Positions 45,119 to 54,884 of a stretch of 64,000 bases of DNA are shown here, in pieces. Below the pieces are notes generated by a model. That model was not told the origin of the DNA. It saw only the letters and a list, made by a program, of their open reading frames with translations, and did no database searches. The translations under genes were made by a program, and so were the position numbers. Source of the DNA: Semisulcospira habei (taxonomy: Eukaryota > Mollusca > Gastropoda > Semisulcospiridae); contig BTPG01000003.1 of the NCBI GenBank assembly GCA_036245525.1, positions 157,368,439-157,432,438 of the forward strand. Reading direction: 5' to 3'. Every line of letters begins with the position of its first letter. The first letter of the stretch is position 1.

Positions 45119-45362
45119 TTAATGTAAACATCAAAGGGAATGTAGCATAGATGTTGCACTGGCAGTTGTAAGGTCCCATGCAGGTTTCAATCCCCTGTTG
45201 GGCAGGAATGGTATGTGGAATTTTCCTTATTCCCACTAAGTCAAATTTACATACAGATTTGGTTTACTGTATATCTCCTTCATGTGCACACCAGCATGCA
45301 TAATCATCGAGTGCATGTTAACAAATCCCACCTCCACTGTTTGAAAAGAGCAGGCTGGTTAA

Positions 45363-45562
45363 CCCTTTTCATCCTGATACATTACTTTGCACTGATACAC
45401 TAAATTAATTTGACTATGATAGTTCAAGCGTGGTGTCAAAATAGCTTGGCACTTGAGGCGCCAAACTATTCTGGCACCACACTTGAACTTTAATGGTTGA
45501 TCTATCTCCCATAGGACAGTAAGGAATTTAAAAAAAAAAAATCAGCCTCAGGATGTAATGTG
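45363..45562. mobile_element. piggyBac-like MITE (subfamily 2)
   Basis: TTAA at 45359-45362 then CCCTTTTCATCCTGATACA; right end tcagcctcaggatgtaatg with TTAA decayed. Central palindrome around gaggcgcc. Confidence 0.75.
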
Positions 45563-45784
45563 CTTGGGCTGGTGGAATGGAAAACAGAAATCTATTTTAT
45601 GCACTAAAGTTTGTTGCAGAAGTTATAGCAGGTTGGAAGTTTACACCTAAGGCAGCATAGCAACAGGCTTCGAGGCTCCAGCTTTCACCCCAGTGGTGCT
45701 TTGAGCGTTTGAAAAGATGGATATATGGATTGGGAGACCCCATTGACACACATGTTTATAATGTCTTCATAATTTCTCTTTCAG

Positions 45785-45857
45785 TCACCCTGGTGCAGCG
45801 TTACCTCGTGCTTCAGTTATACTTGACTAAGGGTCAAGACTTTTCCCTGGAACTTGG
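45785..45857 (+). CDS. CFAP20DC: CFAP20DC exon: TLVQRYLVLQLYLTKGQDFSLEL
   Basis: A 73-base exon with acceptor tctctttcag and donor ttgggtaagc. Joined in phase to the previous exon's last base it reads I, then TLVQRYLVLQLYLTKGQDFS and LELG. The family consensus here is close to IQRFLVLQ(I/L)Y...GQDFS.EL, an excellent match. It ends in phase 2. The following exons (expected to start like TDLGN.KRR) are not in the remaining 18 kb, which is filled by DIRS elements. Confidence 0.92.
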
Positions 45858-46106
45858 GTAAGCTGCATTAGATTTTCTACTTTTTTTGGACTTCTTTGTG
45901 AACAAAGATATATGTATATACATGGTACATAAATATCTGTGACACGAAAGAGGTCAATAGGTTGTGTGAATTTATTCTTTGCGTGTCGGTGGTGGTTTTA
46001 GTCATGATGACGCTTGCATGAATCATCTAGACTATGACTGCTACTGACACCCAAAGGGTTAAGCATCTATATCTAAGACAAATGTTTATCTTCTGTGCCA
46101 TGTTAA

Positions 46107-46311
46107 CCCTTTTCATCCTGATACACCCATTGTGTGACATTAATTTGACTATGATAGTTCAAGGGTGGTGCCAGAATAGCTTGGTGCCTGAGGTGCCAAG
46201 CTATTTTGGCACCACCCTTGAACTAAAACGGTTGAGCTATCTCCTAATCTGTAATGTAGCCTTCATAGAACAATAAGCAATTTAAAAAAATCAGCCTCAG
46301 GATGTAATGGG
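46107..46311. mobile_element. piggyBac-like TTAA MITE, complete (subfamily 2)
   Basis: TTAA at 46103-46106 and 46312-46315. Ends CCCTTTTCATCCTGATACAC and TCAGCCTCAGGATGTAATGGG; central palindrome tagttcaagggtggtgccag / ggcaccacccttgaacta. Confidence 0.85.
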
Positions 46312-46315
46312 TTAA

Positions 46316-46510
46316 AAAATTCAAACCTATCTGATCTATATACATACACTACAGCAAGATCTTGAGTGACTTCAGAGTTTAAGGGTGCTGACAAAATAGT
46401 GTTCACACCTTTAGACACCGTGCTAATCTGACACCAACCTTGAACAATCATGGTCAGTCTGTCTCCTTTACTGTAATGTATGTAGTCTTCAGAGGACACC
46501 CCAGCAGCAA
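46316..46510. repeat. Decayed MITE copy abutting the previous one
   Basis: Retains 'gggtgctgacaaaatag', 'gtgctaatctgacaccaacc', 'ttgaacaatcatggtcagtc' and 'gtagtcttcagaggac'; ends are lost. Confidence 0.55.
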
Positions 46511-46624
46511 AATGTCTTTGGGCCTGTGACAGCCGCTGTCGGCCTTTGGACCTTTGCTCACTGGGCAACTGCCAAATTTTGGAATTTCAGCCATACGACA
46601 CAGTGGTTTGTTTTTTCAAAATAC

Positions 46625-46800
46625 ATTACCGATGGCATTACTATCTGGAATACACTCAATTGCCTATAGATTTCAGCCCAAAAGTTGTGTAACCCACACA
46701 ACTGGGGAGGAGACACCGGGGATCCACGCACCGGGGCCCCGGGTGGCCTCCCCTTACTACCCTATCCCAGCATTCGTAGGGCAACCCTGTCAGTTTCACT
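46625..46800 (+). repeat. DIRS 2 left inverted terminal repeat
   Basis: Starts CATTACCGATGGCATTAC; contains 'gatttcagcccaaaagttgt' and 'ggatccacgcaccggggccc'. It pairs with 55016-55190. Apart from the core it differs from the ITRs of elements 1 and 3. Confidence 0.9.
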
Positions 46801-47116
46801 CATAGCTCGACCGTGGACGGTCGAGTTTTTGCTTTACTCCGTTTGGAAACTTTTTTCTACCAGAGTTTGATAGTTTTTTGGCCTTCGCTTTGAGGGTTTT
46901 TTTATAGCCTTGGACTCTCTACTTCGTTGACTTCTCTCCTACCCGTAGTTTGTAAGGGACTGCTGTGTTTGAACTAAGCGCCGTCCGGTTCGGACCGGCT
47001 TTGACTTTCAGTGAGCTTCGCCAGTGACCTTGTGGTTGGCTTCCGCACGTGACTTTGTGAACTTGGTAGGAGTGCGACTTGACTTTTAGCCTTCGTACGG
47101 ATTTATCAGTGACGCT

Positions 47117-47557
47117 ATGGCTACTCCTGTGTTGAAGTCTTGCCGTATTTGCGGGGACTTTCAGTGGCCCTCCAATGCCCACAACGCCTGCTTGCCATGC
47201 TCGGGCTGTTCATCGGACAGGACGTGTGACGAGTGGATGGAAGACCGGTGGTCACAGATGTGGGACTTCTACAGGCGCGACCGGCCCTCCCGGCCGCTTC
47301 AGTCTCCCCGGAATCCTCCACAGGTAGTCGTCGCTACGTCGGCTCCTCGGGCACCGCTCCGCTCCGTCGTTCGGGCTGTCCGGCCCTCAGGTAAGTCCCC
47401 TTCTTGCACTATTACCTCACAGGTTCGCCCTCCCCACTCCGAGTCTTCGGAGCAGGGTAGGCGAGTTTCGGAGTCGCGCTCCCCACGCTCTGCTTCGGCA
47501 GCGCGTGGCTTGAGCCCATCGGGTTTGCTCACCCCCCGCTCTGCTTCGAGCGAGTGA
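47117..47557 (+). CDS. DIRS 2 ORF1 N-terminal part
   Basis: 146 codons from MATPVLKSCRICGDFQWP. The Cys-rich module reads CRIC, CLPCSGC and CDEW, then WSQMWDFYRRDRPSRP, followed by a Ser/Pro/Arg-rich tail with repeated S.ERG/SPRSAS segments. It stops at 47557; the same Ser/Arg-rich protein continues in another frame from 47567. Confidence 0.7.
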   Translation: MATPVLKSCRICGDFQWPSNAHNACLPCSGCSSDRTCDEWMEDRWSQMWDFYRRDRPSRPLQSPRNPPQVVVATSAPRAPLRSVVRAVRPSGKSPSCTITSQVRPPHSESSEQGRRVSESRSPRSASAARGLSPSGLLTPRSASSE

Positions 47558-47929
47558 TCTAGGCGAGTGGAGCGTTCGTCAGCCACCCCCCGCTCTGGGT
47601 CTCCTGAACGGGTGCGGTTGAAAGAACGCAAGCGTAGTAAGAATGAGAGGAAACGTACTAAGAGAGGTTCTCTCTCACGCTCCGAGGCGTCGGAGCGTGT
47701 CTTGAGGCCCTTAGCAGTGCGGCCCCCTCCTTCGGTTAATTCTGAGCGGGCTGGGCCAGCTTCGCTTTTGTCCCTCCCCCGCCCGGTCTCGTCTGGGCGG
47801 GCCAGGGGTGTAGTTGACACTCGTCCCCCATGCTCCGAGGCGTCTGAGCGGGGGTCGCATGCTCAGAAATTGTCCCCTCCCCGCTTCGCTTCGCCTGAGC
47901 GGGCTTGGGGAGACCATAGGCAGTCCCCT

Positions 47930-47954
47930 CCCCCCCCCCCCCCCCCCCCCCCCC
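47930..47954. repeat. Poly-C tract (25 bp), DIRS 2 first unit
   Basis: Uninterrupted C25 in the first of two tandem ORF1 units. Confidence 0.9.
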
Positions 47955-48096
47955 GCCCCGTTCCAACCAGGCGGGCACGGTGTGACTCTGACACACGTCC
48001 CCCTCACTCAGAGGCGCCTGAGTTGGGGCCGCATGTTCATGAATTGTCCCCTCCCCACTTCGCTTTTCCTGAGCGGGCTTGGCGTAACTCTAGAAT

Positions 48097-48098
<2 letters not shown>

Positions 48099-48129
<31 letters not shown>
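48099..48129. repeat. Poly-C tract (31 bp), DIRS 2 second unit
   Basis: Uninterrupted C31 at the equivalent place in the second ORF1 unit. Confidence 0.9.
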
Positions 48130-48131
<2 letters not shown>

Positions 48132-48355
48132 CCTGTTCCAACCAGGCGGGCCCGGTGTGACCAGACCGCTACGTCGCTATACCGGTTTCGTTCGGAGAGT
48201 GGTCTCTGTCACCAGCGTGTGGATTCTAGCTTCACCGCTGACCATCCTTTCTTCGCGGTCCCTCTGTCCCCGCGACGCTCCGCCCGGCGGAACCGGATGT
48301 CCTCAGCCTTCATCCTACGGATTCGGCTTCGGCCATCTTCCTGCGGGATTCGGCG

Positions 48356-49213
48356 GTGGGATCCCCTTCCCGCCTGTCAGCGTTCTCGTCGGCCCCCTCC
48401 TCCTTGGACTTCGTCGGCCCTTCGCTCGGATCGCAGACTATAAGCGCCTTGGATGAGGCCTCCCGGCTTATTGCGACGTTTCTCCCACCCGACTTCTGTC
48501 CTCCTTCACCCCCGATGAAGAGACAGGCTTCCGCTATGGTCGACGCACATAGGCACGTCAAGCACTGCAAGTCCCTTCCTCAACCTGCCGGCTTCCGGGA
48601 CCTCACAGATGCATTCTCCGACAACTTCGGCGACGCGGGATTCTTCTCCGATTCACGGTGGCCTGCAGGGATTAACTTGAGCTTCATTACGCGGGACATT
48701 CTGAAGCCTTCGCCGTCCCTCTCCCAGTGGTGGATACGGCGGCCCTAGTTCAGGCGGGCAGCCGCAGAATTGTCTTGAAAGCTTGGCCTCGTCCGCTCGA
48801 CAGGATCGCTTCCTTAGTGCGAAATTCGCTGGCGTGCTCAGGGTTCCTGGAGTTGGCTACCCAGGCGGCTTTGCAGTGCCTGGAGGGAACTTGGGATCTG
48901 GAGGTGCCGTCCTCTCTCCGCGATGTGCAGTCCATCCTGATAGTGGCCAACCGGGCCGCCTACCACTCCTCCACCAACGCCATGGTGGCGGCCGCCAATT
49001 GTGATCTTTGGCGACGGGATACCCTTCTGCATCTCTGCGCGGATCTCCCGAAGTCAGTGAAGACCCAGCTTCGACAGGCCCCCCTAGGTGGATCTCAGCT
49101 TTTCGGGGACACGTGGAAGTCAGTTAAAGACTTGTCCAAGGACCTGTGGCCCAGACCTGTCTCCACTCCTGCAGCGACTCGCTTTCGCGGCCCCCGCCCG
49201 GCCGGGGGTCGTG
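48356..49213 (+). pseudogene. DIRS 2 Gag-like body, frameshifted and cut by LINE C
   Basis: DEASRLIATFLPPDFCPP, KRQASAMVDAHRHVKHCKSL and GFRDLTDAFSDN lie in frame 48356-48748. After a shift, NSLACSGFLELATQAALQCL, NRAAYHSSTNAMVAAANCDL and GGSQLFGDTWKSVKDLSKDL run in frame 48727-49230. LINE C interrupts just after RARRSS. Confidence 0.75.
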
Positions 49214-49253
49214 CCCGGCGGTCTTCTTCTTCTTCTCTTCTTCTCGAACGCCG

Positions 49254-49690
49254 TCACACTTGGAGTTTGGCTCTCAAAATGAAATCTGTGGTCTTCTGTA
49301 GCGCCTCCACAGGCCCGTACAGTTTCTCTTGTAGAGTGGCAGGCTTCGGCCATATCTCCTCCCTCAGCGGCTGGTGGTTCCCACAGTCCTGGAGGATGTG
49401 CTCTGCGGTCTGCTCTGCTTCTCCACAAGGGCACAGGGGAGATGGCACAAGGTGGAAGCGTCTGTGCAGGTGGAAATTGAGTCGGTTGTGCCCGGTCCTC
49501 AGACGAAAGATGGTCACCTGCTCTTGTCTGGACAGCTGATGGTAACTGTCTAGGGGCCGTTGTGGTGGTCTGTACACAGACTTAATGATGGTCTTCATCT
49601 CTGTGAAGCTGACTCCATTTTCATCTTGTTCTTTCTCTGCGCCCACTTTTGCCATTCTGTCAGCTTCTTCATTGCCGTAGATGCCAGTGT
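49254..49690 (-). pseudogene. LINE C RNase H end and C-terminal Cys/His motif
   Basis: Reads TGIYGNEEADRMAKVGAEK, IFRLRTGHNRLNFHLHRRF, PSPLCPCGEAEQTAEHILQD and ends DFILRAKLQV. The CPCGEAEQTAEHILQDC pattern is the C-terminal zinc-like motif of I-group LINEs. It belongs to the same gene as 49669-51636, separated by a frameshift. Confidence 0.85.
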
Positions 49691-51636
49691 GAAGGGATCC
49701 ACTGCAGCACCAGTCTGGTGCACTTGATGTTTTGCAGTGCCTCTTGTAGACGTGGCAGTTTGCTTGCTGTTGCTGCCTCAAGGACAGACATGGCATCAGT
49801 AAGGAAGACAATCTGGGCATCAGGGTCTGCAGTGCCACTAAGGGTGTTAGCTGCGCGGACTAGGGCTTCCACCTCAGCTCTGTAATTTGTGCAGTGAAGG
49901 CCTGTTGGTACTGCCTCTGCCTGCCATTTTCCGTTTGGGTACTGAATGTACACCCCAGCCCCTCCATCCTGAACTGCATCTGTGGCTGATCCATCGGTGT
50001 ATGCCCGTATCCATGCTTCCAGGGGATACTTTTCTTCGAGCATGGCCAGTGTCAGGGCTTTCTTGCTCACAGTGCTGTGCTCATCTCTGGTGGTGATGTA
50101 GGGTACCGTGGAAGAGATGGTGATGTTTTCTGGCTTACTTTCCCAAGGTGGAAGGTCGCTAGCAGGATTCAGAGCCTCTACCTGCGCAGGCAGCTTTACC
50201 TGGTGTTTTCTCTGCAGTGCTCTCGTCTCCTTCACAAAGCTTGATCTTTTCAGTCTCCCTGAGGTTGGTTGTTTCATCCTAGCGTTCATAGGATGGTCTT
50301 TGGAAGACTTGACCTTTGTGGACTGTATCAAGGCTTTGCAATCTCTTCTCATGCGCAGGGGTGGGATGCCTGTTGTCTCTTCCATCTTTTCAATTGGTGT
50401 GGATATCATTGCGCCGGTGATGATACGCAGTGCCTGGTTCTGAACTCTGTCAATGGTCTGCTGGTGTGACTGGGCTGCCGTCAACCATGCATTAGATCCG
50501 TACTCAAGGTGTGGTCTCACTGTGCCTTGATATACATTTTTGAGGATCTTTTCATTGGCTCCCCATTGTGTTCCAGCCAGTTTTCTCATGATGTTCAGCT
50601 TTCTTCTAGCTTTCGCTTCTGCATTCCAAATGTGCGGCTTCCACGTCAGCCTCTTGTCAAGGGTGACTCCCAGGTATGTCTGTTGGTCTTCATACCGCAG
50701 CAGGGTGTTGCCCAGTGTTAGGTTGCCAGCCTTTGCCTTGTTGGAGAGAGAGAAGAGTGTGGCTGATGATTTTTCTGTGTTGATGGTCACACACCAGTTG
50801 TTGGTCCAGTCTGTCAGCCTGTCCAGGGCTAGCTGCATCCTGTATGTAGCAGTTGTTGCATACTCTTCTGTGCACCAGAGTACCAGGTCGTCTGCGTACA
50901 GGGCTGCGTGTACTCCTTTTGGTAGCTCTGGCACAAGATCGTTGATGAAAAGTATGAACAGTGTCGGTGACAGGACTCCCTCCTGTGGCACCCCCTGACG
51001 CAACAGCACTTTTTGGCCACAGTACCCATCCACTGTCACACGGGCTCTGCGATTGTGCAGGTATGACTTGGTCCACCGGTACATATTCCCTTGGATGCCA
51101 CTGCGAAGGAGTTTCACAAGGAGACCATCCTTCCACACCTTGTCGAAAGCCTTCTGTAGGTCAATGAAGGCAGCTAATGTCACCTTCTGATCTTGAAAGG
51201 CATCTTCTATGACCTGTGCAAGGTGTGTTGTCTGGTCTTCTGTACTCTTGTAGCTTCTGAAGCCAGCTTGCTCTGGCACGATAATGCTCTCAGAGTCCAG
51301 GTACCACTGCAGGCGCTTGTTGATGATGCGCTCCATGGTCTTGCACACACAACTTGTCAGGCTGATGGGGCGATAACTCAGGGCTTTGGACTTATTCTTC
51401 CCTTTCTTCAAAATTGGGATCATCCTGGCTTCCTTCCAGCACTGGGGTACCTGTCCTCCTCTCCAGCTGTGGTTAAAGATGTCCAGTAGCTTCATTAAGG
51501 CAGTGTTGCCAAGGTGTTGTAACATCTCGTTTGAGATGCTGTCTGGACCTGGAGATTTTTTCTTCTTCAGCTGTTTGATGGCCATCTTCAGTTCTGGAAG
51601 GGTGATGTCCTTCTTCATTGCATCATGGATGTTCAC
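49669..51636 (-). pseudogene. LINE C reverse transcriptase and RNase H
   Basis: A 655-codon frame. RT motifs: KKKKSPGPDSISNEMLQHLG, MIPILKKGKNKSKALSYRPI, PEQAGFRSYKSTEDQTTHLA, AAFIDLQKAFDKVWKDGL, RQGVPQEGVLSPTLFILFIN and catalytic ALYADDLVLW, then TYLGVTLDKRLTWKPHI. RNase H starts WIRAYTDGSATDAVQDGGAG and reaches VLQWIPSH. A small deletion there shifts the frame; the true continuation (TGIYGNEEADRMAKVG) is in frame 49254-49690. Confidence 0.88.
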
Positions 51637-51683
51637 ATCTCTTGTTCTCTCTCTTTCTTCCTGTCTGATCCCGGCGGTCTTCT

Positions 51684-52507
51684 AGACCCTCCTTGCTTCC
51701 AGTCGGTTCGGCCAGAGGTACGGCTCGCCCTCCTTAGGCCCCTCAGCCCTTCCCCGCCTCCCGCCCCTCTTGGTCATGCGGCGCCTGTAGGTCCGGGCAC
51801 GGCCGGGCCCGCTGACTTACCCCCTCTCTCACCCCCGTCGGCAGTTCCCGGGTCTCCAGTCGGCGGGTGGCTGTCTCTTTACAGCGACCATTGGAGGTCG
51901 CTGTTCCCAGACGACCCCTGGATCCTTTCCACGGTTTCTACAGGCCTCCAGCTTTCTTTCCAGTCCCCTCCACCTCTTCGCAGGTCCCCCATGTGGACCC
52001 AGTCCCCACTCGACACCTTTCAGGCGGACGCTCTGCGCAGAGAAGTTTCGGCTCTCCTCGACAAAGCAGCGACGGAGGTGGTATCGCGTCAGGACTCACC
52101 AGCATTTTACAGCCGCCTCTTTCTCGTTCCCAAACCAGGAGGCAAGTGGCACCCAGTCATCGACTTGTTGGCACTAAACAAGTTCATTTCGGCCCCTCGG
52201 TTCCGGATGGAGACAGCCAGGATCCTCCTAGCGGCCATCCGATCGATGGACTTCGCGATCAGCCTCGATCTGCCTGACGCCTATCTTCATGTCCCGATTC
52301 ATCCGTCTTCTCGCAGTTACCTGCGGTTTGCCTTTGGGGGAGTCGTTTACCAGTTCTGCGCCCTTCCCTTCAGCCTCAACATCAGTCCGTGGGTTTTTAA
52401 GAGGATCCTCGACGCGGTGATGGCCTACTTCCGCCGACGATCCCTGAGCCCGGCCTCCAATTACTTGGACGACCTACTACTGCGAAATCTGATAGCCTCA
52501 GCGCACC
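51684..52507 (+). pseudogene. DIRS 2 reverse transcriptase
   Basis: RT frame: DALRREVSALLDKAATEVVS, RQDSPAFYSRLFLVPKPGGK, WHPVIDLLALNKFISAPRF, DFAISLDLPDAYLHVPIHPS, FCALPFSLNISPWVFKRIL and catalytic SNYLDDLLLRN. A frameshift at about 52500 moves the C-terminus to the next frame. The apparent 700-codon frame 51625-53727 continues in the wrong frame beyond that. Confidence 0.85.
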
Positions 52508-53473
52508 TTGCTTTTCCTCCTGCGTCGTCTCGATTTTCTTCTCAATCTGGGCAAATCGGATCTTACCCCCTCTCAGTGTTTTCTACATCTGGGGATGGAG
52601 TTCCTGACCGATCTCAATCTAGTCCGCCTGCCTCTGGCCTGGCGGCAGAAGATCGTCGATCTAGCACTTTCGATGGAGGTAGGGTCCTCCTTCTCAGCCA
52701 GGGTCTGGCTTCAACTTCTGGGCCTGCTCAGTGCGGCTGCAGACTTGCTTCCCTTGGGCAGGCTTTATGCCCGCCCGTTGCAACTACATCTCCTACTACA
52801 CTGGCGTCCTTCGTCGGGTTCCCTTGCGGATCTTGTACCGGTTACTCCTCTGGCTCGTCCACACCTCCAGAGGTGGGCGGACATCGCTTGGCTGACTACG
52901 GGCGTGCCTCTTCACTCACCTCCGCCCCGGTGGTCTCTCTGCACCGACGCGAGTCAGGCCGGCTGGGGCGCGCATCTGTTACCAGACTTTGTCTCGGCCT
53001 CGGGTCTTTGGCCGCGGGGTTTGGAGGACAAACACATCAACTGGCTGGAGCTGAAGGCAGTTTGGCTGGCCCTCAGTTTCTGGCAGGAGACCTTGACCAA
53101 CCAGGACGTTCTCGTTCTCTCAGACAACTCGACGGTGGTGGCTTACATACAGAACCAGGGGGGCACTCACTCGCCCTCCCTGTGCATTCTCCTTTACCAT
53201 CTCCTCCTCTGGTGCAGGGACCAGGGCATTACTCTACGGGCTCGCCACATTCCCGGTCACCTGAACGTGATCGCGGATGCCCTGTCCTGCCGCGGACAGC
53301 TGCTCCACACGGAGTGGTCCCTACGCCCGGACATCTTTCGCCTGATCTGCTCCCGGTGGGAAACTCCTTTAGTGGACTTGTTTGCCACCAAGTGGAACAA
53401 ACAGCTCCCGGTCTACGTCTCACCAGTCCCGGACCCGCTCGCCTGGGCGGTGGACGCGCTTTCCATCCCCTGA
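52508..53473 (+). CDS. DIRS 2 RT C-terminus, RNase H and methyltransferase-like start
   Basis: 321 codons: FLHLGMEFLTDLNLVRLPL and LGRLYARPLQLHLLLHWRPS (RT connection), SLCTDASQAGWGAHLLPDF, INWLELKAVWLALSFWQE, VLVLSDNSTVVAYIQNQGG and ARHIPGHLNVIADALSCRG (RNase H: Asp, Glu, Asp, and His-x-x-Asn-x-x-x-Asp pattern). Then FRLICSRWETPLVDLFATKW and PDPLAWAVDALSIP before a stop (TGA at 53471) that interrupts the DGLIAYAYPPSVLVPK segment, a probable nonsense mutation. Confidence 0.85.
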   Translation: MLFLLRRLDFLLNLGKSDLTPSQCFLHLGMEFLTDLNLVRLPLAWRQKIVDLALSMEVGSSFSARVWLQLLGLLSAAADLLPLGRLYARPLQLHLLLHWRPSSGSLADLVPVTPLARPHLQRWADIAWLTTGVPLHSPPPRWSLCTDASQAGWGAHLLPDFVSASGLWPRGLEDKHINWLELKAVWLALSFWQETLTNQDVLVLSDNSTVVAYIQNQGGTHSPSLCILLYHLLLWCRDQGITLRARHIPGHLNVIADALSCRGQLLHTEWSLRPDIFRLICSRWETPLVDLFATKWNKQLPVYVSPVPDPLAWAVDALSIP

Positions 53474-53563
53474 GACGGTCTGATCGCTTACGCCTACCCC
53501 CCGTCAGTCCTCGTTCCGAAGGTTCTGCGGAAGCTTCTGGGTTGCTCCACAGTCCTCCTTCTG

Positions 53564-54769
53564 GTGGCCCCCTTCAACTGGACCAAGAGCTGGACCACGG
53601 ACCTACTCGAGCTAGCGACGGACCTGCCGCAGGAGCTTCCTACACCTCCGCCAGCAGCTTTTCCATCCGTGCCCGGAGCGCCTCCTCCTTCACGCCTGGA
53701 GGTTGTCCGGCAAGCCCTCGCCGCTAGAGGTTTCTCGGATGCGGCGGTGGCGGCTATTGCAGCAGCCCGCAGATGGTCTACGCGGCGGGTATATGAGAGC
53801 AAGTGGAGGGTCCTTCAGGCCTGGTGCGCCTCCAGAAGTCTCCCTCCCACATATCTAGCCACCCCGGAGCTGGCGGAGTTCTTCCTGTGGCTTTTTGAAG
53901 AACAAGGCTTAGTGCCCGTTACCATCAAAGGTTATCGCTCCATGATCGCGGACACTTCCTGCCACCTGGGCCGGCCAGACCCAGGTGCTTGCAAGGATCT
54001 GACGGACTTGCTGGCACATTTTGAGCTTCGACGACCAGTTTCTCGGTCCCCAGTGCCTCGGTGGGATCTCGCCTGGGTACTAACGTGGCTGAACACGGAC
54101 CGCTTTGAACCTCTGCATTTGGCTAGTTTCTCAGATTTGACCAGGAAGGCATGTTTTCTGCTGGCTCTCGCCACGGCGTCCCGAGTGAGCGAGCTTCACG
54201 CTCTCTCGGTACTTCCCTCCTGTTTGCAGTTTCGCTCGGACGGTTCTGCACAGCTTCTCACCGACCCATCCTTTTTGGCAAAGAACCGCCGCCCTGCGGC
54301 GGCCCCTCAGATGCTGACCGTACGGCCTCTCCGTGGTACGGACATGGCCCCTGAGTCGCGTCAACAGGACCCGGTGCAGGCGCTTAGGATTTACCTGCGT
54401 CGCTCTAAGCCGCGACGCCGGGGGCGCTCTCGCCTCTTCCTCCCACTGTCCGCAGGCAGGCCAGGTATTTCGGCCCAGACAGTGTCATCCTGGCTGTGGT
54501 GGGTGATTAAGTTGGCCTACCAGGACCTCTCCCCGGACGGCGATAGACTTCTTCACATCTGGGCGCATGAAGTAAGAGCAGTGGCCACCAGTCTTGCCCT
54601 GGACCGCAACTGCTCGGTCAAAGATATTGTTACGGCGGTCCGCTGGCGAGCTGACTCCACATTCGCCCGCTTTTATCTGAGAGACCTATCCGGCCAACGT
54701 GACTCCCTGGCATGGGTGGGCGACATTTCCGTGGCCCAGCACTCCCTCCGCGTGTCCCTGGCGTCTTAG
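53564..54769 (+). CDS. DIRS 2 tyrosine recombinase, intact ORF
   Basis: 401 codons. The first residues (MAPFNWTKSWTTDLLELATD) belong to the polyprotein end, so the real start may be later or by overlap. The N-domain has RLEVVRQALAARGFSDAAV, KWRVLQAWCASRSL and FFLWLFEEQGLVPVTIKGY. Catalytic residues are visible: Arg in ASRVSELHALSV (about 54182), His-x-x-Arg in IWAHEVRAVATSLA (about 54565), Tyr in FARFYLRDLSGQ (about 54674). Enzymes of this class join circular DNA at short core sites by a 3'-phosphotyrosine link. It is the only unbroken recombinase in the window. Promoter not visible. Confidence 0.9.
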   Translation: MAPFNWTKSWTTDLLELATDLPQELPTPPPAAFPSVPGAPPPSRLEVVRQALAARGFSDAAVAAIAAARRWSTRRVYESKWRVLQAWCASRSLPPTYLATPELAEFFLWLFEEQGLVPVTIKGYRSMIADTSCHLGRPDPGACKDLTDLLAHFELRRPVSRSPVPRWDLAWVLTWLNTDRFEPLHLASFSDLTRKACFLLALATASRVSELHALSVLPSCLQFRSDGSAQLLTDPSFLAKNRRPAAAPQMLTVRPLRGTDMAPESRQQDPVQALRIYLRRSKPRRRGRSRLFLPLSAGRPGISAQTVSSWLWWVIKLAYQDLSPDGDRLLHIWAHEVRAVATSLALDRNCSVKDIVTAVRWRADSTFARFYLRDLSGQRDSLAWVGDISVAQHSLRVSLAS

Positions 54770-54884
54770 GTACGTCATAGCTGAAATCGTCGGGAGTGCT
54801 CTCTCTCTCTCCCTCTCTCTGGGCCAACGGGTGGTTGGGTTTGCGGTTATAGGAACGGCACCCTCCGCCTGTTCGACATTCTTC

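Larger units (their letters stand above)
47567..48160 (+). pseudogene. DIRS 2 ORF1 Ser/Arg/Pro-rich repeat region
   Basis: 197 codons with a strongly basic KERKRSKNERKRTKR (nuclear-signal-like) and repeated SEASERG/SPPRFASPERAW units. Two tandem DNA units (about 47835-47998 and 47999-48165) each contain a poly-C tract coding for polyproline. Composition rather than a fold. Confidence 0.65.
49228..51669 (-). mobile_element. LINE C: I-like non-LTR retrotransposon, 5'-truncated, nested in DIRS 2
   Basis: Perfect 14-bp duplication CCCGGCGGTCTTCT at 49214-49227 and 51670-51683. Minus orientation with a (GAA)n-like tail at 49228. Retains RT from just before its first motif, RNase H and C-terminus; the endonuclease is missing. 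Different family from LINE A. Confidence 0.92.

Noticed and set aside
47299..47820. 173-codon minus-strand frame
   Set aside because: Antisense shadow of DIRS 2 ORF1 repeats; low complexity.
51625..53727. 700-codon frame as a single intact polyprotein
   Set aside because: Correct RT only to about 52500; beyond that the conserved RNase H is in another frame.
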